Translations under genes and position numbers: made by a program
Shown: piece by piece, positions 26,221 through 34,848 of the stretch
How the letters are laid out: every line of letters begins with the position of its first letter
How positions within the stretch are numbered: the stretch's first letter is position 1
Source of the DNA: Trichocoleus sp. FACHB-46
GTDB taxonomy: Bacteria; Cyanobacteriota; Cyanobacteriia; FACHB-46
Direction of reading: 5' to 3'
DNA length: 64,000 nt
NCBI RefSeq assembly: GCF_014695385.1
Contig: NZ_JACJOD010000041.1
Coordinates: 1-64,000 of the forward strand
The notes under the pieces: model-generated
The model's input: only the letters and a program-made list of their open reading frames with translations
What the model was told of the DNA's origin: nothing
Database searches by the model: none

Positions 26221-28250
26221 GAAGTCAGTTGCCAGATTTTAATCGTGTTGTCCCAACTGCCACTGGCAAACAACTGCCCGCCCGCACTCACCGCGATCGC
26301 ACTGACGGGGTTGGAGTGGTCGGTTAAGTTGCAGATTAAGTCTCCGGTGCCAATACTCCAGATTTTGATTGTCTTGTCGCTACTGCCACTAATCAGCATG
26401 CGGCCATCCGGGGTAATGGCGATCGCGTTCACCATATCGGAGTGGCCTGTGAGCGTGCGGACCAACTCCCCTGTACTCAGATTCCACAAGCGAATGCTTT
26501 TATCTTTGCTGCCACTCGCCAAGATTTGTCCATCCGGGGTAATCGCCACCGAATTGACCGAGTTGAAGTGTCCATAGAGCGTACGAGTCAACTCCCCGCT
26601 GCCTAAATGCCACAGCTTAATTTGGTTGTCTAGCCCGCCACTGGCCAACAACAAGCTATTGGGACTGATCGCAACCGACTTCACCATGCCCGCAGTTCCA
26701 GATAAGGTGCGGAGCAGCTCTCCCGTTCGCACCTTCCACAACCGCACTGTTCTGTCTTCACTGCCACTTGCTAAAAGCAAACCGTTGGGGGTGATCATGA
26801 CAGAGTTGACATCTCTAGAATGTCCGACCAGATTGTTGAGCAGATCACCAGTCTGGAGGTTCCAAATCTTGACCGTCGTATCGTCACTACCACTGACCAG
26901 CAGTTGTCCGTCCGGGCTAATCGCCACAGAATTGACTGCCTTGAGGTGACCTGGTAAGGTGCGGATCAAGCTGCCCGTTTGCAGATTCCAGACCTTGATT
27001 GTGTCATCCAAGCTGCCGCTCGCAAGGATTTGTTTGCGAGAACTCATAGCTAGTGACATCACCCAAGAAGAGTGCCCTGTCAACGTACCAACACACCGCC
27101 ACAGAGCTGCTTGGGACTGGCGTGGCCCCGAAAAAGTGCGCCCCGCAGAGGGGTTTGCAGTTATAGGTTGAGAAACTGGCTGGGAAACTGGCGTGGACGA
27201 GCTTGGTCCAGAAGTGAAACTAGAAATAGAGTAGCCAGAAGGCCGTGATGTAGGTGGCTGGGAAGTTAGAGGTCGCGATCGCGGTGGTTGCGAAGTGGGA
27301 GGAATACTGGATAGTGGTGGGTTAGATGGTTTCGGTGCCGAGTCCGGTAGGGGAGCGGCCACAGCTTGTAAATCTTGCAGCACTTCGTCCACCGCCTGAT
27401 AGCGATCGCTAACTAAATCCTTGAGCAGCTTGTCCAGAATTTGTCCTAATTGTTGGCTGATATTGGTCCCTTTCTTAGCCAGGTAATCCCGCCACAGCCA
27501 TCGTCCTTGTAAAGGATCGTAGAGATCCTCTGGCTTCACGCGGGTCATTAAGTAAAGACAGGTCGCACCCAAGCTGTACAAATCACTGGCTGGGTAGGCT
27601 TTGCCGCTCCGCAGTTGCTCAATCGGTGAATAGCCCTCGGTGCCAATTTTGGTGCCTGGTTGTGCCAAGGTGACATCTCTCAGCAGCTTGGCTACGCCAA
27701 AGTCAATCAGCACCAATTTATGGTCTAACTTGCGCCGCACGATATTGGAAGGTGTGATGTCTCGGTGAACGACCTGACACTCATGCACAAACCGCAAAAC
27801 GGGCAGGAGGTCAGCCAAAACATCCCGAATTTTTTGTTCGCTAAACCTGCCTTGTTGCTGAAGTTCCTGGCTTAAATTCAGCCCCTCAATAAATTGCTGC
27901 ACTAAGTACAAGCGCTGCTCTTGCTCAAAGTAAGCTAACAAAGCTGGAATTTGAGGATGCTCACCCAGCTCATGCAGCCGTACTGCTTCTTGATCAAACA
28001 AACGAATTGCTTTATCTAACGAGCGGGCACTTTGCACCTGAGGCGAAAACTGCTTCACCACGCAACGAGTCTTGAGACGGTCTTCATCGATCGCCAAATA
28101 AGTACGCCCAAAACCGCCTTGCCCAATCGGCTGCAAAATCCGGTAGCGATCTCTGAGTAAGGGAATCAACTTTGTCTCACAGCTCTGGCAGACAGCGGCA
28201 CTATCAGAATTTTGGGGTTGCTTACAGTTCGGATTCAGGCAACAAATCAT
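26217..28250 (-). CDS. Ser/Thr protein kinase with seven WD40 repeats
   Basis: A 677-residue eukaryotic-type kinase. A zinc-ribbon-like start (CLNPNC...CQSCETK) precedes a kinase domain at about 36-295 with the glycine loop GQGGFG (43-48), the VAIK-equivalent lysine in CVVKQF, catalytic HRDITPSN and DFGVAK. A Pro/Ser-rich linker of about 85 residues contains SQPPTSRP-type repeats. Seven WD40 repeats then form a complete propeller (about 385-677), each ending in the KIWNL type. The protein is cytosolic and lacks membrane helices. In cyanobacteria such kinases are common, but targets are mostly unknown. Confidence 0.92.
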   Translation of the reverse strand: MICCLNPNCKQPQNSDSAAVCQSCETKLIPLLRDRYRILQPIGQGGFGRTYLAIDEDRLKTRCVVKQFSPQVQSARSLDKAIRLFDQEAVRLHELGEHPQIPALLAYFEQEQRLYLVQQFIEGLNLSQELQQQGRFSEQKIRDVLADLLPVLRFVHECQVVHRDITPSNIVRRKLDHKLVLIDFGVAKLLRDVTLAQPGTKIGTEGYSPIEQLRSGKAYPASDLYSLGATCLYLMTRVKPEDLYDPLQGRWLWRDYLAKKGTNISQQLGQILDKLLKDLVSDRYQAVDEVLQDLQAVAAPLPDSAPKPSNPPLSSIPPTSQPPRSRPLTSQPPTSRPSGYSISSFTSGPSSSTPVSQPVSQPITANPSAGRTFSGPRQSQAALWRCVGTLTGHSSWVMSLAMSSRKQILASGSLDDTIKVWNLQTGSLIRTLPGHLKAVNSVAISPDGQLLVSGSDDTTVKIWNLQTGDLLNNLVGHSRDVNSVMITPNGLLLASGSEDRTVRLWKVRTGELLRTLSGTAGMVKSVAISPNSLLLASGGLDNQIKLWHLGSGELTRTLYGHFNSVNSVAITPDGQILASGSKDKSIRLWNLSTGELVRTLTGHSDMVNAIAITPDGRMLISGSSDKTIKIWSIGTGDLICNLTDHSNPVSAIAVSAGGQLFASGSWDNTIKIWQLTS

Positions 28251-28466
28251 ACTCAGACGGCACCCAACGGATCTGCATTGATCTTCATTGTCCCAGGGGG
28301 ATTCTCACGCTGACTTAAAATGTAACGAAATAGTACGAGGCAGCGTGATAAAACCAGATTTCACGAAAAAACCCCTGAGCGTAAAGCTGCAAGGGTTAAA
28401 TTATTCTATATTTCTGCTGGGAGTACCGCTAATTTCAATCTAACGGCAAGCTGCGATCGCTCAAAC

Positions 28467-28742
28467 TCAACCACCTGCGATCGCTGGAATGATGCTCACT
28501 TCGTCGCCATCGCTCAGTGGAGTCTTTTGCCCATCCAAGAACCGGATGTCTTCGTTATTGACGTAGAAGTTGACAAAGCGGCGCAACTCACCTTGGTCAT
28601 CACAAAGACGAGCTTTGATGCCAGGGCAGCTTTGCTCTAAAGACTCCAAGAGTTCACTAATGTTAGTACCCGCACACTCAACAGTGGCTTGGTTATTGGT
28701 CAGCTTTTGCAGAGGAGTCGGAATCAGAACTTTAACGGACAT
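28467..28742 (-). CDS. MoaD/ThiS-type sulfur carrier near thrC
   Basis: A 91-residue ubiquitin-fold protein ending in the di-glycine needed for C-terminal activation (IIPAIAGG). MoaD/ThiS relatives are adenylated and thiocarboxylated, then donate sulfur in molybdopterin, thiamine or cysteine synthesis. [16 protein letters not shown] and [11 protein letters not shown] are typical. It is the gene directly downstream of thrC, suggesting a dedicated sulfur-donor role with a PLP enzyme, as CysO serves CysM in Mycobacterium; that link is inference. A perfect 38-bp palindrome lies between the two genes. Confidence 0.85.
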   Translation of the reverse strand: MSVKVLIPTPLQKLTNNQATVECAGTNISELLESLEQSCPGIKARLCDDQGELRRFVNFYVNNEDIRFLDGQKTPLSDGDEVSIIPAIAGG

Positions 28743-28778
28743 AGGACAAATTGAAAGGATGAAAAAGGATGAGATAGG

Positions 28779-28816
28779 GAAAGAATAGAAAGACGCTAGC
28801 GTCTTTCTATTCTTTC
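28779..28816 (-). terminator. Perfect 38-bp palindrome after thrC
   Basis: The arms GAAAGAATAGAAAGACGCT (28779-28797) and its exact complement (28798-28816) join without a spacer. The last base overlaps the thrC stop codon. In the direction of transcription a pyrimidine-rich tract (CCTATCTCATCC, then TTTTTC) follows. It may be a terminator or a stability hairpin controlling expression of the carrier gene downstream. Confidence 0.7.
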
Positions 28817-30120
28817 TAGACTAATACTTGTTGCCACTCTAGGCGATCGAGGGTGCGGGAGCGCTCTAAAGCTCGCTCGAAGCTGTCGAGTTTGGGTTCG
28901 ATAGTCAGGGGTTCGTTAATGCAGCCTTGTAACGCTTCTTGAGTCTTGAGGCCATTACCCGTAATGTAAACAACGGTGGTTTCATCAGGGTTGATCTTAC
29001 CTGCTTCTACTAGCTTCTTCAGCACTGCGATCGTGGTGCCACCTGCGGTTTCGGTGAAGATGCCTTCAGTTTCAGCCAGCAGTTTGATCCCTTCAATAAT
29101 CTCTGTGTCGTTGACCGACTCGATATTGCCGTTGGTTTTCTTCGCCACGTCTACCGCATAGACACCATCAGCAGGGTTACCGATCGCGATCGACTTAGCG
29201 ATCGTGTTTGGCTTGACAGGAGAGATAAAGTCACGACCTTCGCGGAAAGCCTGAGCAATAGGAGAGCAGCCTTCAGCCTGAGCGCCACTGAAGCGCACTG
29301 GCTTCTCATCTACTAAACCAACTTTGACGAATTCTTGGAAGCCTTTGTAGATCTTGGTAAACAGAGATCCAGAAGCCAAAGGAGCGACCACATGATCGGG
29401 CAGTTCCCAACCGAGTTGCTCAGCAACTTCGTAACCGAGGGTTTTGGAACCTTCGGAGTAGTAAGGACGCAGGTTGATGTTGACGAAGCCCCAACCGTGG
29501 GTGTTGGCAACTTCCGAGCAGAGGCGATTCACTTGGTCGTAGTTACCTTGCACTGCCATCACCGTCGGGCCGTAGATCAAGGTACCCAGGACTTTTCCTG
29601 CTTCTAGGTCAGAGGGGATGAAGACGCAGCAATCCAGACCTGCATGAGCCGCGATCGCAGCCGTGGAGTTAGCCAAGTTGCCTGTGCTAGCACAAGAGAC
29701 AGTGGTGAAACCCAGCTCACGAGCACGAGTCAGAGCGACAGAAACAACCCGATCCTTGAAACTCAAGGTGGGCATGTTGACAGCATCATTCTTGATATAG
29801 AGCTTTTTGAGACCGAGGCGACGCGCCAAGCGATTGGCTTGGACAAGAGGAGTCATGCCAGTGCCGACATCAATGGGGTTGTCGGTGGCTACGGGTAGGA
29901 AGGGCCGATAGCGCCAAATGGAGTTGGGGCCAGCTTGAATACTGGCGCGAGAGACTTGCCGTTGGATAGCGCTGTAGTCGTAGGCAACTTCCAACGGCCC
30001 AAAACAAAACTCACAAACGTGGGTGGCTTTAAGTTCGTACTCTTCGCCACATTCTTTACACTTCAATGCCCTGAAGGTGGCAGCAGTGGATAGGGTGGGT
30101 GTGTGAGTTGCCTGGGTCAT
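28816..30120 (-). CDS. thrC: Threonine synthase
   Basis: A PLP enzyme that converts O-phosphohomoserine to threonine. About 434 residues. An N-terminal zinc-ribbon segment ([11 protein letters not shown]...[10 protein letters not shown]) precedes the fold-type II core; the PLP lysine is in LSFKDRVVS and the phosphate-binding loop in [24 protein letters not shown] near the end is typical of thrC. I prefer the ATG at 30120 over a GTG two codons upstream. A clear promoter precedes it, and carrier genes of the MoaD type lie on both sides. Confidence 0.93.
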   Translation of the reverse strand: MTQATHTPTLSTAATFRALKCKECGEEYELKATHVCEFCFGPLEVAYDYSAIQRQVSRASIQAGPNSIWRYRPFLPVATDNPIDVGTGMTPLVQANRLARRLGLKKLYIKNDAVNMPTLSFKDRVVSVALTRARELGFTTVSCASTGNLANSTAAIAAHAGLDCCVFIPSDLEAGKVLGTLIYGPTVMAVQGNYDQVNRLCSEVANTHGWGFVNINLRPYYSEGSKTLGYEVAEQLGWELPDHVVAPLASGSLFTKIYKGFQEFVKVGLVDEKPVRFSGAQAEGCSPIAQAFREGRDFISPVKPNTIAKSIAIGNPADGVYAVDVAKKTNGNIESVNDTEIIEGIKLLAETEGIFTETAGGTTIAVLKKLVEAGKINPDETTVVYITGNGLKTQEALQGCINEPLTIEPKLDSFERALERSRTLDRLEWQQVLV

Positions 30121-30186
30121 GGTCACAGCTCTCTTGTAATCAAGAATTACGGTCTTTGAAGTTCTGTCGCGTCGGCAGTGGTTCAG

Positions 30187-30242
30187 ATAGTAACACGCCT
30201 TTTAAAACAGCGTCAAATATATCCGACTTATTTTGTCGGGAT
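30187..30242 (-). promoter_or_regulatory. thrC promoter with adjacent inverted repeat
   Basis: On the minus strand a -35 box TTGACG (30211-30216) and a -10 box TACTAT (30187-30192) are separated by 18 bp, giving a leader of about 60 nt. Immediately upstream lies the near-palindrome TCCGACTTATTTTGTCGGGA (30222-30241, plus-strand reading), a likely operator for a dimeric regulator. The regulator cannot be named. Confidence 0.55.
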
Positions 30243-30384
30243 TAAGCTAACTCCCTATGGCCTAAGGCTTTTAGCCAATTCCATCAGGATTTGGCCTATA
30301 CTTTACTCGCAATTGACTAAGTAATGCAGAGAAATTTTTGTGAGCGATCGCTCATATTGCTGTTAAAAACCGCAACGCAATTCA

Positions 30385-30645
30385 TCACCCACCGCTGACA
30401 GGCGGAATTAGCACCACTTCATCACCCGTTTGCAATGGTGTATTGGGTTCGACAAATTGCAAATTCACACCGAAGCGAGTTAAGTCACGCCAGCGCTCTA
30501 GTTCTGGATGCTCTTGGATCAGGCGATCGCGCACCTCAGCCACCGTTGCCCCGGTTGGCAGCTCTAAAGCCAGTTCTGGTAATCCGTAGGCTTCCTGGTA
30601 AGCCGCGAATAGTTTTACAGTCACAGTCACCGTTGCTTCAGCCAT
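30385..30645 (-). CDS. moaD: MoaD, molybdopterin synthase small subunit
   Basis: An 86-residue ubiquitin-fold sulfur carrier ending in PPVSGG, with VKLFAAYQEAYG at the start and LQTGDEVVLIPPVSGG at the end, both typical of MoaD. As a thiocarboxylate it gives sulfur to precursor Z through MoaE. No moaE or moeB is in the window. It is separated from thrC by about 265 bp that contain the thrC promoter, so it is probably a separate transcript. The ATG at 30645 is preferred over a GTG at 30651. Confidence 0.85.
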   Translation of the reverse strand: MAEATVTVTVKLFAAYQEAYGLPELALELPTGATVAEVRDRLIQEHPELERWRDLTRFGVNLQFVEPNTPLQTGDEVVLIPPVSGG

Positions 30646-30725
30646 AGCCACTTATCTGTCAGATCTCATTACATTTACAGTAAGTCGCGATCGTGACATC
30701 CAACTCGTTTATGGAATTTGCTGAA

Positions 30726-31910
30726 TTACTCTGAGCGTAGAGCTTTTACTGGATCGAGTTGACTGGCGCGTAAAGCAGGAGGCAAACCAGCCCCAATTCC
30801 CACTAAAACCGCTGAGCCTAACGCCAAAGCTGCGGTGCCAGATTCAAACTGGTAGGGCAACTTAAAAGTTTTTGCCACCGTTGCCGTCAGGCCATGCACC
30901 ATCCCTAAAGCCACAACACCACCTACCACGCTGAGCACTGCCGCTTCCAAGACAAATTGCAGCAGGATGTCCTGCTGAGTCGCTCCAATCGCCCGACGTA
31001 AGCCAATCTCAGCCGTTCGCTCTGTCACTGAGGCGATCATAATGTTGGCGATGCCTACACCACCAACCAGTAACGAGATCAGTCCTACCACAGCGAGTGC
31101 CTGCGAAGCGAGTTCCAGGGTTTGCTGCTGCTCCACAATATCCTCGACATTGTTCCAAGCCCAGAACTTCTTACCGGGGAATTTCTGCATCAGTAGTTGC
31201 TCGGCTTGCTTACCTAGATTCTCTAAGTTTTGAATTTCGTCAGGGCGAAGCCGCAAACCACCAACGTCCTGGCTGCCTGTCAGCGCACTGTGCAGCGCGA
31301 TCGAAATCCATATTTCCCCTTCTGGTGGTTCCTCGCTCTCTGTTCGAGTTGGCACTACTCCTACCACAATGTAAGGACGACTATCCACATAAATCCGTTG
31401 ACCGATCGCGTCTTGGGCCGCAAATAGCTTTTCGGACAGAAACTGATCGATCACCACAACTGGACGATAATTGGCAAAATCTGCTGCCGTAAAAAAGCGA
31501 CCTGCCACCAAATTGCGTCCAGAGGTCAGCAGAAATTCTTGAGATACCGCAGTCATAAAAGGATTTGCTTCTCGGTCTTGAAACAGCACTTGAGCTGGGC
31601 CTGACCAATCCGCGGCGCTAATTGCCTGTAAGTGGGTCAAGCGCGATCGCAAAAATTCCATGTCTTCAGCTTTTAACTGGGCAGGTGCATCACCTCTACT
31701 GTTCCAGCTAGGATATAGCGTGATTTGAGGGGCATCTCGCTTTGCCAATTCTGCTGCAATGATCGCTCTGCTAATGTTGCCGACTTGCAATGTGGCATAA
31801 ACCGCGCCAACACCCATAAATACTCCTAGCAGGGTCAGAGCAGAGCGTAGTGGATTTCCAGCTAAAGAACGGCAGGTTAATTTCAACAAATCAGCTAAAG
31901 CAAGACTCAT
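30726..31910 (-). CDS. MacB/FtsX-type ABC transporter permease
   Basis: A 394-residue permease with one N-terminal helix (NPLRSALTLLGVFMGVGAVYA), a large periplasmic domain (about 45-265) and three C-terminal helices, the MacB/FtsX topology. The ending LGSAVLVGIGAGLPPALRASQLDPVKALRSE is diagnostic, as is TAEIGLRRAIGATQQDIL. It lacks an ATPase domain. The upstream gene encodes the matching adaptor, so the pair should form a tripartite or DevBCA-like exporter with an ATPase encoded elsewhere. A 16-codon ORF overlaps its ATG by 4 bp. Confidence 0.9.
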   Translation of the reverse strand: MSLALADLLKLTCRSLAGNPLRSALTLLGVFMGVGAVYATLQVGNISRAIIAAELAKRDAPQITLYPSWNSRGDAPAQLKAEDMEFLRSRLTHLQAISAADWSGPAQVLFQDREANPFMTAVSQEFLLTSGRNLVAGRFFTAADFANYRPVVVIDQFLSEKLFAAQDAIGQRIYVDSRPYIVVGVVPTRTESEEPPEGEIWISIALHSALTGSQDVGGLRLRPDEIQNLENLGKQAEQLLMQKFPGKKFWAWNNVEDIVEQQQTLELASQALAVVGLISLLVGGVGIANIMIASVTERTAEIGLRRAIGATQQDILLQFVLEAAVLSVVGGVVALGMVHGLTATVAKTFKLPYQFESGTAALALGSAVLVGIGAGLPPALRASQLDPVKALRSE

Positions 31911-31957
31911 GACACCACCTGCATTTCATGGTCAAATTTGCGATCGCGCTCCATCAT
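31907..31957 (-). other. 16-codon ORF filling the adaptor-permease gap
   Basis: ATG at 31957 begins 2 nt after the adaptor stop, and its TGA (31907-31909) forms an ATGA overlap with the permease start. The peptide is MMERDRKFDHEMQVVS. The exact fit suggests either a coupling mini-cistron or the fused ends of a lost ATPase gene. The protein itself may have no function. Confidence 0.35.
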
Positions 31958-31959
31958 GA

Positions 31960-33234
31960 CTAGGGCGAAGCTGGAGTAACACTGGGTTTAGCCTCGGTTT
32001 GCGGTGTGACCTGCATTCCTGGTTCTAGCGGTGGTTCTGGGGGTGGCAAAATGACTTTCTCGCCCGGTTGCAATCCTGATTTCACCTCGACCGTGACTAG
32101 ACCCTCCAAACCCAAATCAACCGATCGCTTTTCAGCTTTGCCCTCAGCGTCTCGAATCCAAACAAACGGGGTCGCTCCAGTGCGCTGAATTGCCTCGGTG
32201 TTGAGCGCTACCACATTGGGACGCTCTTCAATTACCAGTTCCACATTCACCTGACTGCCTGGAATTAAACTGCGGGTGGGTCGATCTAGGCGAACCGTCG
32301 CGGGAACCGTGGATTGGTTCGACTGGCTAGAACCACGACGGCTGTTTTGTTCTTGGGTGTCAGGAGCGATCGCTTGGGGATACAAACTTTGCACCCGTCC
32401 GGTAAATACCTGTTTATCTGGCCCAATCACGGTAATTCGGGCGGGTTGATTCACCTTTACTCGCACAGCATTTAGCGTGGAAAGTTGCAGCGTTACCAGC
32501 TCTTGACTCGGATCACCTAAGGTCAGCAAGTCGGTGCGTAACTCCACACCATCCCCATCTTTAACTTTCACGTCCAGAATCAGGCCATCAATTGGTGCAG
32601 TCACCACCGTATCCCGCAACTGCTGCTGAATCCGCTGTTTCTCTAGCTGTAGACTTTCCAGTTCCAAGGCTCCTGTGCGGATACCCGATTCTGTATTGCG
32701 TAGCGTGGTTCGCAGTTCTCGCACCTGAGTTACTTGCTCTTGCACTCTTTGCTGAGCCAGTGCTCCTTGTTTTGATAAGTTTTCGAGTTTTTGCTGTTCG
32801 CGTTCTTCGTCCGCGAGTTGTTCTTGCAGTTCTAAAATCTTTTGGCGATCGCGTTCTAGGGTCAGGGTTTGCTTCTGAATCTTGACTTGTTGGTTGGCTA
32901 AAGCCGTTTGGCGTTCGGGGTACCGCAGCACCACCAGTGTTTGACCTGCTTTTACAGTGTCTCCCGGTTGCACCAGCACTTGCTCGACCGCGCCTTCTGT
33001 AGGTGATTTTAAGGTTTGTTGCGATCGCAGTTCTACAGTGCCACTTTCGTTAATCGTGGTTTCGATCGTGTCTCGCTCTACCGTCACTAAAGGTGCTACG
33101 ACAGGCTTGGCTGCTTGGCTCCAAAATTGGCTATAAACCAGCCAACTTCCTATACCCGCGATCGCTAAAATCCCTGAAACGGCAAGCGATCGTATACCCC
33201 GCCTAAGCTCTTTTTGACTTCGTTCCGCAATCAT
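31960..33234 (-). CDS. Periplasmic adaptor (membrane-fusion) protein
   Basis: A HlyD/MacA-type membrane-fusion protein of about 424 residues. A single N-terminal membrane helix (SLAVSGILAIAGIGSWLVYS) anchors it; biotinyl-lipoyl-like halves flank a long alpha-hairpin coiled coil (about 105-205). Beta-barrel and membrane-proximal domains follow, and a proline-rich tail ends it. It bridges an inner-membrane permease to an outer-membrane channel. The permease gene lies 49 bp downstream. The ATG at 33234 is preferred to a GTG two codons upstream. The exported substrate is unknown. Confidence 0.9.
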   Translation of the reverse strand: MIAERSQKELRRGIRSLAVSGILAIAGIGSWLVYSQFWSQAAKPVVAPLVTVERDTIETTINESGTVELRSQQTLKSPTEGAVEQVLVQPGDTVKAGQTLVVLRYPERQTALANQQVKIQKQTLTLERDRQKILELQEQLADEEREQQKLENLSKQGALAQQRVQEQVTQVRELRTTLRNTESGIRTGALELESLQLEKQRIQQQLRDTVVTAPIDGLILDVKVKDGDGVELRTDLLTLGDPSQELVTLQLSTLNAVRVKVNQPARITVIGPDKQVFTGRVQSLYPQAIAPDTQEQNSRRGSSQSNQSTVPATVRLDRPTRSLIPGSQVNVELVIEERPNVVALNTEAIQRTGATPFVWIRDAEGKAEKRSVDLGLEGLVTVEVKSGLQPGEKVILPPPEPPLEPGMQVTPQTEAKPSVTPASP

Positions 33235-33346
33235 CAGCACCCCACCTCTGGCCTACGTCTAGGCACTGGAGATTGCACTATAGCTTAGTGAAGCTTGAAT
33301 AATTTCACATCACCTAAATAGGTTAAGGTTTAACCGCTCAACAGCT

Positions 33347-34009
33347 TTAAAGCATCTGTTCTATGCGGCGAAAATCGCGTTCTACTTCGGCCCAGAGCGA
33401 TCGGTTGTGAGGATCTGTCCGGAGAGCTTTTTTTAGGTAAATTCTGGCTTTATCTAGCTGCTTTTGGCTGACCAAGTGCCGACCCAAGCGTTGATACACG
33501 ATCGCCTGCCACTGTCGCACTTCTGGGTCTTGGGGGATGCGTTGGGCTAACCCTTCTACAATTGTGACAGCCTTGGGAAAGCGCTGATCCCTCAGTAATT
33601 GCTGGAGCTGTTCGTAAACTCTCTGCTTAAGTTTTTGTTCTGTTTCCGAAAGCTGCGGATTAAACTCAACTCCAGGTTGCTTCTTGGTTACCTTAACCTG
33701 AGTTTCCGATGTGGCTCGTTTCACCGTCACTTTTGGCGTGGGAGGCGGAGACTTAGTGGAAGGAGAAGTTGCGGCGGCATTGCTAGCAGTCCCTTGGCTC
33801 TGACTGGCTTGTCCCTCTGAGGACTTCACTGTAGTCAAGAGGAGTTTGTAAGCTGCCGTCAGCTCAATAAACTTTTCCTTAGCACGCTGATCTCCTGGAT
33901 TCACGTCAGGATGATACTGCCGCGCTAGACGGCGGTAAGAAGCTTTGATTTCGGCAAAGGAAGCACCGGAGCGCAGTCCTAGAAGACGGTAGCAATCTGC
34001 AACGTTCAT
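33347..34009 (-). CDS. J-domain protein with C-terminal TPR-like region
   Basis: A 220-residue co-chaperone-like protein. The J domain spans about residues 4-60 with the HPD motif in RQYHPDVNPGD, which should stimulate Hsp70 ATPase activity. A Ser/Thr/Pro-rich linker (about 62-115) leads to a helical C-terminal segment (VYQRLGRHLVSQKQLDKARIYLKKAL) resembling tetratricopeptides. It lacks the zinc-finger and substrate domains of canonical DnaJ. A strong terminator hairpin ends 12 nt before its ATG. Confidence 0.87.
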   Translation of the reverse strand: MNVADCYRLLGLRSGASFAEIKASYRRLARQYHPDVNPGDQRAKEKFIELTAAYKLLLTTVKSSEGQASQSQGTASNAAATSPSTKSPPPTPKVTVKRATSETQVKVTKKQPGVEFNPQLSETEQKLKQRVYEQLQQLLRDQRFPKAVTIVEGLAQRIPQDPEVRQWQAIVYQRLGRHLVSQKQLDKARIYLKKALRTDPHNRSLWAEVERDFRRIEQML

Positions 34010-34010
34010 C

Positions 34011-34048
34011 GAAATGAAAAAATGGCAGAATTATCAGATTCTGCCATT
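34011..34048 (-). terminator. Intrinsic terminator between clpP and the J-domain gene
   Basis: A perfect 11-bp stem, AATGGCAGAAT (34021-34031) with ATTCTGCCATT (34038-34048) and a 6-nt loop, is followed on the minus strand by TTTTC. This has the form of a Rho-independent terminator for the clp transcript. It lies only 12 nt upstream of the J-domain ATG, so it may also attenuate read-through into that gene. Confidence 0.75.
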
Positions 34049-34126
34049 ACTAAAGATAGATTGACATCTCAGCAAGAATCAAGAAATCCGTGCAGGCTTC
34101 ACAGGTGCTTGATTCCTACTGGGTAG

Positions 34127-34723
34127 TTAAGGGGTGCGATCGTCTAGGACGCGATCAACCAAGCCGTATTCTTTGGCTTCGTGGGCTGACATGAAAAAGT
34201 CCCGATCCATGTCTTTCTCGATCTTCTGCAAGGTTTGGCCCGTCTTGTCAGCGTAGATTTGGTTAAGCTGACGACGAATCCGCAAAATTTCTCGTGCTTC
34301 AATCTCAATGTCGGTAGCTTGACCACGGGTACCACCAGAAGGCTGGTGAATCATGATCCGCGAGTGGGGCAGGGCTAAACGCTTCCCTTTCGTTCCGGCG
34401 GCTAGCAGGAAGGAACCCATAGAGGCCGCTAGACCCACACAGATGGTCACTACATCGGATTTAATGTGCTGCATGGTGTCGTAAATCGCCATGCCAGACG
34501 TAACCATCCCACCAGGGGAGTTGATGTAAAGGTAAATATCTTTGCCAGGATCTTCTGAATCCAGGTACAGCATCACCGCAATGATCTGGTTGGCAATCTC
34601 ATCATCCACATCCCGCCCTAGGAAAATAATCCGTTCGCGATAGAGGCGGTTGTAGATGTCGATCCACTGGGTAAATTGTTCCCCCGGCATCCGGTAGGGA
34701 ACCTTAGGAACGCCAATAGGCAT
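34127..34723 (-). CDS. clpP: ATP-dependent Clp protease proteolytic subunit
   Basis: A 198-residue serine protease subunit. The catalytic serine is in [14 protein letters not shown] and the histidine in [10 protein letters not shown]; the aspartate follows in the C-terminal part. The start [16 protein letters not shown] is typical of the cyanobacterial ClpP2/ClpP3 group. It lies 125 bp downstream of clpR on the same strand, the order known for the ClpP3/R core that works with ClpC in Synechococcus, so I take it as the ClpP3 equivalent. A ribosome site GGAG lies 7 nt before ATG. Confidence 0.93.
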   Translation of the reverse strand: MPIGVPKVPYRMPGEQFTQWIDIYNRLYRERIIFLGRDVDDEIANQIIAVMLYLDSEDPGKDIYLYINSPGGMVTSGMAIYDTMQHIKSDVVTICVGLAASMGSFLLAAGTKGKRLALPHSRIMIHQPSGGTRGQATDIEIEAREILRIRRQLNQIYADKTGQTLQKIEKDMDRDFFMSAHEAKEYGLVDRVLDDRTP

Positions 34724-34734
34724 AGTATGCTCCG

Positions 34735-34848
34735 TCAGTCAATGAGGTGAGAGGTGGGCAAGTGAGGGGTGAGCAAGTGAGCGGATGAGTAAGCGAGGGG
34801 GTCAATAAGTTCTTAACACCTCATTCCTCTCTCCTAACTCCTCACAGT
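34735..34848. repeat. GTGAG-rich short-repeat spacer
   Basis: Between clpR and clpP the DNA has degenerate tandem units of about 7-10 bp (GGTGAGAGGTG, AAGTGAGGGGTGAG, CAAGTGAGCGG), followed by a CTCCTAACTCCTCAC tract. A similar segment lies at 7884-7940. It resembles the short tandem repeats seen in filamentous cyanobacteria. Confidence 0.5.

Noticed and set aside
26245-27171. Several plus-strand ORFs opposite the WD40 region
   Set aside because: They mirror the WD40 repeat code of the kinase gene and have a repetitive, non-family composition.
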